DNA of 16,702 nucleotides from Bacillota bacterium (GTDB taxonomy: Bacteria; Armatimonadota; Hebobacteria; Hebobacterales; Hebobacteraceae), in NCBI GenBank assembly GCA_030668755.1, contig DAOVEW010000001.1, forward strand, positions 1-16,702, given 5' to 3'. The notes under the pieces were generated by a model. It was not told the origin of the DNA and did not search any database. It worked only from the letters and a program-made list of their open reading frames with translations. Every line of letters begins with the position of its first letter. Position 1 is the first letter of the stretch. Position numbers and translations under genes: made by a program. Below are positions 1-6,528 of the stretch, piece after piece.

Positions 1-168
1 ATCCTGTACGAAGCGGTGTGTGGCATCGCGGTCGGCTATGTCGAACTCCGCGATGTCGGCGGCGATCGCGCTCCATCCCGCCTCGACCAGGACGGGACAG
101 AGATCGGAGCCGAGCATGCCCCCGGCTCCGGTCACCAAGACGCGGCCTTTGTCCCTCGCCATGCGCAT
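1..168 (-). CDS. rfbD: dTDP-4-dehydrorhamnose reductase, N-terminal part (runs off left edge)
   Basis: Only the first 56 codons are inside the window. The translation opens MRMARDKGRVLVTGAGGMLG, a Rossmann beta-strand followed by the glycine-rich NAD(P)-binding loop GAGGMLGS. It continues with a pattern (GWSAIAADIAEFDIAD) that fits the RmlD/RfbD family, in which the second strand leads to a D-hxD segment. The family reduces dTDP-4-keto-L-rhamnose to dTDP-L-rhamnose in the cytoplasm, for surface polysaccharide or glycoprotein glycan. The ATG at 168 is chosen because GAGGTG (176-181, minus strand) lies 7 nt upstream; a second in-frame ATG at 162 is less well placed. It lies downstream of and collinear with the SLH protein gene, 256 nt away. 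Other extended-SDR sugar epimerases share the nucleotide loop, so the exact reaction is probable, not certain. Confidence 0.8.
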   Translation of the reverse strand, partial: MRMARDKGRVLVTGAGGMLGSDLCPVLVEAGWSAIAADIAEFDIADRDATHRFVQD

Positions 169-424
169 GTCCGGGCACCTCGTATCAGAAGTCGGCTTGC
201 CGTGTACGTCCCGCCGGCTGCTCAGTTCGCCGCGGTGCCCGCTCGATCATCCTCGCGCCTATCACGGAGCCGGCGTCTTCCCCTTCCGATCCCTGTCCGA
301 GGCGACGTCGCCGCGGAGGAGCGTGACGCGAAGCGCGCTATACTGCCCCGGCAGGTGCTGCCAGTTGGGGTGCCACATCGGTTCCCACAGCGGTTGTCGG
401 GAACGGCAGGGGGTGTCTGCCGCC
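169..424. other. Intergenic region between SLH-protein gene and rfbD
   Basis: This 256-nt gap separates two minus-strand genes. It holds an inverted repeat at 348-364 (7-bp arms including one G-T pair, 3-nt loop) about 60 nt past the upstream stop. No T-run follows it on the minus strand, so it is at best a weak or Rho-assisted terminator. A 12-bp perfect palindrome lies at 301-312 (GGCGACGTCGCC). No convincing promoter or small gene was found; short open frames here look like GC-rich chance. Confidence 0.35.
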
Positions 425-2623
425 CTACGGCCCCAGGAACGCCCTCGCGAGGAAGGCCGCCATCTGCCCGCGGAGGACAGAGTCAGCCGGGCAGTAGTTC
501 GACTCATCGCAGCCCAGGGTGACGCCGGTGTCGTAGAGTGCCTGAATGTGGAACCAGGCCCAGAAGGCGCCGTTGCACGTGTCCTCGCCTGTGGCGGGGA
601 CGTCGTCGAACGCGTAGGCCCACGTGCTGGGCTCGACCGGGTCGTAGCCCCAACACGCTATGTCGTCGCACGGGTTGGAGCATTCCAGCCCGAGGGCCCT
701 GACCAGGAACACCGCCATCTGGTCGCGGCGCACGTCTTGATCGGGGCCGTATTCCGTTGGCGAGATGCCCTCTGTGACGCCGACCTCATACAGCCGCTGG
801 ATGTGGTACCAGGCCCAATGCGGGCCTTCACCGCCGAGCCAGCCGCTGGGCGGCACGTCCGCGAAGTCTACAGCCCAGGTGTCGGGGTTCTCAGGGTCGT
901 AGCCATAGGCGTCGAGCCAGGACTGGGGGTCAGCCGGGCTCGTGGGTTCATCGCCCAGAGCGCGAACGAGGAAGACCGCCATCTGGTCTCGCGTGACCGG
1001 ATACTCTGGGTGGTACTTCTGGTCAGGGTAGCCTGCAGCGATGCCGGCCCTGTAACAGTCCCCGATCTCCTCGTAGAACTGATGGTCGCAGCCGATATCA
1101 TCAAAGATGACGCCGGATAGAAAGGTGACGCCAACGTCCATGTTGGCATCCACCTCGATAGTGACCGGATTCTCCGTGCCGGTCAGATCGCCCGTCCACT
1201 CCTCAAAGTCCCAGCACTCGTCGCCGACGGCCTCCAAAGTGACGCTCTCGCCGATGGAGAACTCGCCCGACCACGGCAAAGCGTGAGTCACGCTGTTCAC
1301 GGTCACCCGCCCATTGGCGCCGCTGAGGCTTAGGGTAACCGTCGATCTGTCGCGCAGGAAGATGTCCGAAACATCGTTCGTGTCGTCCGGCACGAGCGTG
1401 GTGGCCTCGGAGTCGAAGACGAGGCGGCTCCCGTCGTCGCTGATCGACGGCATGTAGCAGTCCGCGTCGGCCTGCGAACCATCGGTGCTTACGCTTTCTC
1501 TTTCCGTCGCTCCGGTGACCCGATCATGCACGAAGATGTCTCGAACGTCGTTCGTGTCCTCCGACATAAGGTTGGAGGCGGTAGACTCGAAGACGACGTA
1601 GCGTCCATCGGAGCTCACGTAAGGGAACTCACTGTTCCAGTCCCCGGGCGTCCCGCCTTCGGCGATGCTCACGAGTTCGGTCTCGTTCGTCTGGCGGTCA
1701 CGCAGGTATGCCTGGATCCACCCGCCCGTATCAGCGGATACCAGATTCGTCGCGAGCGAACTGAAAACGACGTAGCGTCCATCAGCGCTGATGGACGCAA
1801 CATAGCTCTCGTCATCGCCCTCAGTGCCGTCGGTGTGCACGCTCACGCGGGTGGTCTCTCCTGCCTGGATGTCCCGCACAAAGATGTCCGCCCACCCATT
1901 GAGATCGCCGGCGACGAGATTGCCGGCCTCGGAAGTGAAGGCAACATACTGCCCGTTGGCGCTGATGCAGCCCCAGTCGCTGTTGCCCTGCCCCTGGGCT
2001 CCCCCAGTGGCGATGCTGACCCGGGTCGTCGCCGGTGTATCCAGATCTCGCAGGAAGATATCAATGAAACCGTTTGTGTCACCGGCGACCAAGTTATCGG
2101 CCGCTGACTCGAAGGCTACGTATCTCCCGTCATCACTAACCGTGGGGAACTGGCTGTCGCCGTTCCCTTGGGTGCCGTCCGTGGCCAGGCTCACGCGCGT
2201 CGTAGTCTCGGCCTGCAGGTCGCGTAAGAACACGTCGCACGCGCTGTTCGTGTCGCCGGCCACCAGATTAGTGGCCCATGAATGAAAGACGACATATCGC
2301 CCATCTGCGCTGATCGCTGCGCCGCCGCTCTCATCATTCCCCTGCGTCCCATCGCCGGCGACGCTCACGCGGATCGTCTGCTCCGTCGCTAGAACCCGCA
2401 CGAAGACGTCCGGCCAGCCGTTGGTGTCGTCGGCCACCAAGTTGGTGGCATCGGAGACGAACACGACGTAGCGCCCGTCGGCGCTGATGTACGACGGGTA
2501 GCTGTGTCCATCGCCTTGTACGCCTCCGGGACCGAGACTGACTCGCTCTGTGATCCCGGCCCGGGCCGCCGTGCCCGATAGGCAGAGGAGGAAAACACAG
2601 GTTAGTGCGCACTGGCGAGCCAT
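425..2623 (-). CDS. Secreted seven-repeat PD40/TolB-like beta-propeller with InlB-like repeat and three C-terminal SLH domains
   Basis: The 732-residue product has a signal peptide (about 1-22, cleavage after TAARA). Residues 24-427 hold seven repeats carrying the core S-x-DGRYVxF...NLVxxDTN...DIFLRD. The conserved Ser falls at 47, 105, 163, 221, 279, 337 and 395, an exact 58-residue period that suits a seven-bladed propeller of the PD40 (WD40-like, TolB-type) class. Residues 429-502 resemble a divergent InlB-like repeat (VTLEAVGDECWDFEEWTGD). Residues 506-732 are three SLH domains (VTRDQMAVFLVRAL, VRRDQMAVFLVRAL, LRGQMAAFLARAF). SLH triplets bind cell-wall or peptidoglycan-linked polymers, so the protein is probably surface anchored with the propeller exposed. 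The ATG at 2623 is preceded by AAAGGAG 10 nt away; the adjacent in-frame GTG (2626) would have a 7-nt spacer and is also possible. The propeller's ligand is unknown. Confidence 0.9.
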   Translation of the reverse strand: MARQCALTCVFLLCLSGTAARAGITERVSLGPGGVQGDGHSYPSYISADGRYVVFVSDATNLVADDTNGWPDVFVRVLATEQTIRVSVAGDGTQGNDESGGAAISADGRYVVFHSWATNLVAGDTNSACDVFLRDLQAETTTRVSLATDGTQGNGDSQFPTVSDDGRYVAFESAADNLVAGDTNGFIDIFLRDLDTPATTRVSIATGGAQGQGNSDWGCISANGQYVAFTSEAGNLVAGDLNGWADIFVRDIQAGETTRVSVHTDGTEGDDESYVASISADGRYVVFSSLATNLVSADTGGWIQAYLRDRQTNETELVSIAEGGTPGDWNSEFPYVSSDGRYVVFESTASNLMSEDTNDVRDIFVHDRVTGATERESVSTDGSQADADCYMPSISDDGSRLVFDSEATTLVPDDTNDVSDIFLRDRSTVTLSLSGANGRVTVNSVTHALPWSGEFSIGESVTLEAVGDECWDFEEWTGDLTGTENPVTIEVDANMDVGVTFLSGVIFDDIGCDHQFYEEIGDCYRAGIAAGYPDQKYHPEYPVTRDQMAVFLVRALGDEPTSPADPQSWLDAYGYDPENPDTWAVDFADVPPSGWLGGEGPHWAWYHIQRLYEVGVTEGISPTEYGPDQDVRRDQMAVFLVRALGLECSNPCDDIACWGYDPVEPSTWAYAFDDVPATGEDTCNGAFWAWFHIQALYDTGVTLGCDESNYCPADSVLRGQMAAFLARAFLGP
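1343..2554 (-). repeat. Seven tandem 174-bp (58-residue) coding repeats
   Basis: The conserved SxDGRY(V)xF motif recurs every 58 codons without one indel across all seven copies. Flanking elements (DGTQGN, ATNLVAGDTN, FLRD) keep the same phase. This is the coding repeat of the propeller. The constant spacing points to amplification of one blade unit followed by point divergence. Confidence 0.85.
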
Positions 2624-3378
2624 CACTTTGTCGCTCCTTTGCCGGACCGTTGTAGTATGCTGAAGATAGCAGCGCACTGCATGGCGCGTATCGTACCCCT
2701 CGGCCGGAACGAGGTAACATTCTCTGGGAAGCGCTGGCTGGGTAGTGCGGGTAGTAAAGCTAGACGGTGCAAGGACTGATATCGCTTAGTTATATAGTAC
2801 GGCACTTGCCTGCCGGCTCCTTCCGCGCGGCGAACTATGTGTGTCTAAATGCACAACCATGTTTCAGCGTGCTGTACGGCCCACAAGCGGACCCGGAGCG
2901 TCACGAAGGCCGGTCTAGAAGGCGGACGTGCCGCCGGACTCCTGGGCTGGAACTCAGGCATGGGGAAGCCCCTGTGCGTCGGGTGTGTCATATGCGTACC
3001 ATGAGTACTAGAACGAATGGAGCGGGTGGGTCTGCCTCAGCACAGAAGAGACCCTCTGTGCGGCTCACCGATGACCAGAGAAACGGACCAGTAGAAGTGG
3101 GAAATGCCGGGCTGCGCCCGTGAGAACCATTGTCGGAGCGCCAGCGACTTCACTGCGTTTTTCTTGCTCACAGACGTTCCCCGAACATGGAAAAAATCAG
3201 TGGGAGTTGCCGGCCCCCGTTCACAGGATAGTTGCGCCTTCCGGTTGCGGCAGTGTTCTCAGCGAGGACGAAGGGCTGAGGTGGACAGTCACCTCCGTTT
3301 GTCGGCTGTCCCGCGTTTCGTCCAGCAGGCAGGCAGACACGGATGTGTTGCTGCCGCAATACGCGGGAGGGAGATGTG
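2624..3378. promoter_or_regulatory. Divergent intergenic region with AT-rich patch and clustered stem-loops
   Basis: These 755 nt separate the start of the SLH gene (minus) from the start of the FN3-LVIVD gene (plus), so promoters for both should lie here. An AT-rich patch near 2778-2800 includes TATAGT (2793-2798, plus) and, on the other strand, TATAAC, but no good -35 box pairs with either. Further right are compact inverted repeats: 2921-2935 (GGCGG/CCGCC), 2941-2958 (CCTGGG/CTCAGG, one G-T pair), 2962-2972 (GGGG/CCCC) and 3108-3120 (CGGGC/GCCCG). No riboswitch family was recognised. Short open frames here lack ribosome sites or recognisable products. Confidence 0.4.
3366..3370 (+). promoter_or_regulatory. 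Ribosome-binding site fixing the start of the FN3-LVIVD gene
   Basis: GGAGG lies 8 nt before the ATG at 3379. The open frame itself reaches back to 3343, but the upstream ATG there has no such site, and only the 3379 start puts the hydrophobic signal sequence near the N-terminus. Confidence 0.75.
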
Positions 3379-6300
3379 ATGAAGCTTGTGTTCCTGCGCG
3401 CCAGCGCGCGCCCTGAGGCGGCTTCCTCTGCCGTGCCCTGGTTCGTGATCGTTGCATTGCTTCTGGGGCTCTGCAGCTCGGCGGCCGCAGCGCCGACACC
3501 ATCCGCACCGCGAGACCTCGTCGCCACCGCGGTCTCGTCCACCGAGGTCCAGCTCACCTGGGCCGACCCGCCGGGCAACGAAGACTCCTACACCGTCGAG
3601 CGAAGCGCGGGCGGGAGTTCGGGTTTCCAGCCCATCGCCACAGTCGCGGGATACTCCACCTCGTATCGCGATACTGGTCTTGTTCCGGCAACCACCTACT
3701 ACTACCGGGCCTTTGCCACCAATAAGAAGGGGGATTCCCCGTACTCCAACACTGCAAGTGCGACGACAGAGCCCACGGCTACAGTCCCGGCATTGCCGTC
3801 CGGCCTCACAGCGACAGCGGTCTCGTCCAGTCAGATCGGCCTCACCTGGACAGACAACTCGGACAACGAGGACGGCTTCAGGATCGACCGGAGCCTGTCC
3901 CCGAGCAGCGGCTTCGCCCAGATCGCAACCGTGGGAGCCAATGTCAGCTCCTACGCCAACACGGGCCTGTCCCCGAACACCACCTACTACTATCGCGTCC
4001 GCGCCTACAATGGGGCGGGCAACTCGGGTTACTCCAACACGGCGAGCGCCACAACGCAGAGCGCGCTGTCGCCGCCCGCACCCCCGTCGGGCCTGAGCGC
4101 CTCTGCGGTCTCGTCGAGCCAGATCGACCTCGCCTGGACTGACAACTCGAACAACGAGGGTGGGTTCAAGGTCGAGCGCAGCCTGTCGGCGAGCAGCGGC
4201 TTTGCGCAGGTCGCCACGGTGGCTGGCAATGCCACCTCTTACTCCGACGCCGGCCTGGCCCCGGACACCACCTACTACTATCGGGTGCGAGCGTACAACG
4301 CGGCGGGCAATTCCGCTTACTCGAACACGGCCGGCGCCACCACGGGCCCTGCGGCCTCGACGGTCCCCGCCGCTCCCTCGAACCTCACGGCAACCGGCGC
4401 GAGCGATCGCATCCACGTGACGTGGGTAGACAACTCCTCGAATGAGGACAACTTCGACCTCTGGCGCAAGCAGGACGGCAGCTACTGGCTGCCGCTGGTC
4501 AAGCCACCCGCCAACACCACGTCATACACGGACTGCAACGTTCTCAGTGGCGTGACCTACTCCTACGCGATACGCGCTCAGAACGAAGTCGGCTCTTCCG
4601 ACTGGTCGAACTACGTCAGCGCCAGCGTGGCCGACCCGGGAACCGCGTTGCCAAGCGCTCCCAGCGGCCTATCCGCCAGCGCCGTCTCCTCGACGCAGAT
4701 CAATCTCTCCTGGACCGACAATTCGGGGAACGAGGATGGGTTCAAGATTGAGCGCAGCCTCTCTGCAACCAGCGGATTCCTGCAGATCGCGGCGGTAGGA
4801 GCGAACGTCACCACGTACTCGGATACGGGGGTGGGCCCCGATACGACTCACTACTATCGGGTGCGCGCGTACAACGAGGCAGGCAGCTCGGCCTGCTCGA
4901 ACACGGCCTCTGCGACGACGTCGCAGGTCGTGCCAGCGCCGCCGACCAACCTGACGGCTGCACCGGCCTCAACGAGCGAGATTGACCTCTCCTGGACCGA
5001 CAACGCGGACAATGAGTCCGGGTTCAAGGTCGAGCGCAGCTTGTCTGCGACGAGCGGGTTCTCTCAGGTGGCGGTCGTGGGCGAGAATGTCACGAGTTAT
5101 AGGGACACGGGCCTTAGCGCTGGCACCGCGTACTGCTATCGGGTGCGGGCCTATAATGCGGCGGGCAACTCGGCCTATTCGAACACCGCGATGACGAACA
5201 CGTTCGACACTTCGCCGGCGCCACCCACGGGGCTGACGGCAACAGCCGTGTCCTCCAGCCAGATCGACCTGGCCTGGGTGGACAATGCCGATAACGAAGA
5301 CAGCTTCGATATCGAGCGCAGCCTGTCGGCCGGCAGCGGTTTCGCAGTGGTTGCGAGTGTCGGGGCGAACGTCACCAGCTATCAGGACACCGGGCTCAGC
5401 GCCAGCACGACGTACTACTACCGGGTACGGGCCCGCAACTCCGCTGGGGTATCTGCCTGCTCGAATGTTGCCGATGCCACCACTGACGCCCAAGCGACAG
5501 TCCCGTTGGGCGAAGTGACGGGCGTAGTGGTGGAGGGCGGCTATGCCTATGTCACATCCAGTCAGTACGGTGTTGTGGTGGTGGATGTGCGCGACCCAGC
5601 CAACCCAAGGGGCATTGGTGCTACAGAGGTCGGCTTCGTGCCCGTACACCTGGATGGCAGGGCGGACCTGCTCGTCGCCGCCGGCGGTGCCAGCGGGATC
5701 GCGGTCCTCGAGGCCACCGACCCCTGGGCACCGACGCTCGTCGGCTCCCTCTCCGAGTGCTACGCGCTGGAGGTCGCCGTCGACGGCAGCTTCGCGTACC
5801 TGGTTGATCCGGCGGGATATGTCCGCGTCATCGATCTATACGACGCCGCAGCACCGGTGATAGTCGCCGAACTGCCAGTCGACGGCGTCCCGTACGGGAT
5901 CGCAGTGGTCGACGGCTACGCTTACGTTGCGGCTGCGCAGGCGCTGCTGGTGGTTGACGTCAGCATTCCGGAGTCGCCTGAGCTTGTCGCCTCACTCTCG
6001 GTGCCCTGCCAGCGCGTGACGGCGAAGCCGGGCTTCGCCTACATCGACGAGGTCATCTACGGCGGAATCCAGGTGGTGGATGTGAGAGATCTCGCCAACC
6101 TTGAGGTGGTGGGCACTCTTTACACCAACACCCTGATAGACCGCTTCGTGGTGGTTGGCGATATGGTCTACGGCGCGAATCGGTCGCTCTGGGGCTCCAG
6201 CACCGGCCTCGCTGTCTTCGACGTCGCTGTCCCCACTGATCCGCTGCTGGCCGCGGCCCGACTCGCCGATGGCTGGGCGTGCGGCATTGCGGCAACGCAA

Positions 6301-6393
6301 AGCTATGCCTACCTCGCCGCCAATTACGCAGGTCTCCACGTCTTTGACGTGTCAGACCCCTACGACCCGGTTCTGGTCGGCACGGCCCAGTGA
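3379..6393 (+). CDS. Secreted protein with seven fibronectin type III domains and a C-terminal LVIVD-repeat propeller
   Basis: The 1004-residue product has a long signal sequence (hydrophobic VPWFVIVALLLGLCSSAAAA, about residues 19-38). Seven FN3 domains follow; their opening P-x-x-L motifs start at 3508, 3796, 4084, 4375, 4660, 4942 and 5224 (94-97 residues each), with the hallmark TYYYRVRAYN strand and SxTAxATT end. From about residue 711 come seven repeats of roughly 42 residues of the type GYAYV...GVVVVDVRDPANP, the LVIVD repeat class that forms propellers on secreted proteins. FN3 arrays usually act as spacers or carbohydrate/protein binding arms. There is no catalytic domain, sortase motif or SLH domain, so how it is retained at the surface is not visible. 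It is the only plus-strand gene in the window and ends shortly before a strong hairpin. No specific function can be assigned. Confidence 0.9.
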   Translation: MKLVFLRASARPEAASSAVPWFVIVALLLGLCSSAAAAPTPSAPRDLVATAVSSTEVQLTWADPPGNEDSYTVERSAGGSSGFQPIATVAGYSTSYRDTGLVPATTYYYRAFATNKKGDSPYSNTASATTEPTATVPALPSGLTATAVSSSQIGLTWTDNSDNEDGFRIDRSLSPSSGFAQIATVGANVSSYANTGLSPNTTYYYRVRAYNGAGNSGYSNTASATTQSALSPPAPPSGLSASAVSSSQIDLAWTDNSNNEGGFKVERSLSASSGFAQVATVAGNATSYSDAGLAPDTTYYYRVRAYNAAGNSAYSNTAGATTGPAASTVPAAPSNLTATGASDRIHVTWVDNSSNEDNFDLWRKQDGSYWLPLVKPPANTTSYTDCNVLSGVTYSYAIRAQNEVGSSDWSNYVSASVADPGTALPSAPSGLSASAVSSTQINLSWTDNSGNEDGFKIERSLSATSGFLQIAAVGANVTTYSDTGVGPDTTHYYRVRAYNEAGSSACSNTASATTSQVVPAPPTNLTAAPASTSEIDLSWTDNADNESGFKVERSLSATSGFSQVAVVGENVTSYRDTGLSAGTAYCYRVRAYNAAGNSAYSNTAMTNTFDTSPAPPTGLTATAVSSSQIDLAWVDNADNEDSFDIERSLSAGSGFAVVASVGANVTSYQDTGLSASTTYYYRVRARNSAGVSACSNVADATTDAQATVPLGEVTGVVVEGGYAYVTSSQYGVVVVDVRDPANPRGIGATEVGFVPVHLDGRADLLVAAGGASGIAVLEATDPWAPTLVGSLSECYALEVAVDGSFAYLVDPAGYVRVIDLYDAAAPVIVAELPVDGVPYGIAVVDGYAYVAAAQALLVVDVSIPESPELVASLSVPCQRVTAKPGFAYIDEVIYGGIQVVDVRDLANLEVVGTLYTNTLIDRFVVVGDMVYGANRSLWGSSTGLAVFDVAVPTDPLLAAARLADGWACGIAATQSYAYLAANYAGLHVFDVSDPYDPVLVGTAQ
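3508..5499 (+). repeat. Tandem FN3-coding repeats, period 282-291 bp
   Basis: Copies 2, 3, 5, 6 and 7 are alike even at nucleotide level around the W-[TV]-D-N-x-x-NE-x-x-F block (for example near 3845, 4133, 4709, 4991 and 5273). Copies 1 and 4 are more divergent. Copy 4 has lost the SLSxxSGF segment and carries a different strand there (LWRKQDGSYWLPL), so it may have a different binding face or an older origin. Confidence 0.8.
5511..6390 (+). repeat. Seven LVIVD-type propeller repeats (coding)
   Basis: Each unit has the order hxVxGxYAYVxx...GLxVxDVxDPxxPxLVGxxx. The clearest are at the ends: GGYAYVTSSQYGVVVVDVRD near 5537 and SYAYLAANYAGLHVFDVSD near 6302. Units 2 and 6 are the most degenerate. 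Seven units would fit a closed seven-bladed propeller. Confidence 0.75.
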
Positions 6394-6442
6394 CGTGAGA
6401 TTGCACGCGTTGTGTCGGTCAATGACACAGCCATAGCAGACG

Positions 6443-6473
6443 ACAGGGCGCCCGCCGGTGGCGGGCGCCCTGT
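6443..6473 (+). terminator. Strong hairpin terminator after the FN3-LVIVD gene
   Basis: A perfect 14-bp inverted repeat, ACAGGGCGCCCGCC (6443-6456) and GGCGGGCGCCCTGT (6460-6473), encloses a 3-nt loop. It is followed on the plus strand by TTTCC, a short T-tract. It lies 50 nt past the plus-strand stop and between two convergent genes, so it may also stop minus-strand transcription arriving from the gene ending at 6529, although no T-run follows on that strand. A smaller inverted repeat (GCCGGTC/GACCGGC, 6486-6503) sits next to it on the side of the convergent gene. Confidence 0.75.
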
Positions 6474-6528
6474 TTCCTGTGTAACGCCGGTCTCGTGACC
6501 GGCCTTCCAGTCCGTGGCGCAGCGCCGA

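Noticed and set aside
301..312. 12-bp perfect palindrome GGCGACGTCGCC as an operator
   Set aside because: Palindromes of this length are expected a few times by chance in a window of this size and GC content, and no second copy was seen.
348..364. Sigma-54 promoter-like or terminator-like element upstream of rfbD
   Set aside because: The GG and GC elements are 2 nt too close for a -24/-12 promoter, and the hairpin has no T-run.
20..1120. Long plus-strand frames over rfbD and the SLH protein 3' end
   Set aside because: They are antisense to clearly recognisable SLH domains and the Rossmann N-terminus, and their products have no recognisable feature.
2881..3120. Known riboswitch (cyclic-di-GMP or cobalamin type)
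   Set aside because: Hairpins are present but the conserved loop and junction sequences of these families were not found.
3289..4416. 375-codon minus-strand frame opposite the FN3 array
   Set aside because: It mirrors the repeat structure of the FN3 coding strand and shows only Arg/Gly/Val-rich repetition, so it is a shadow.
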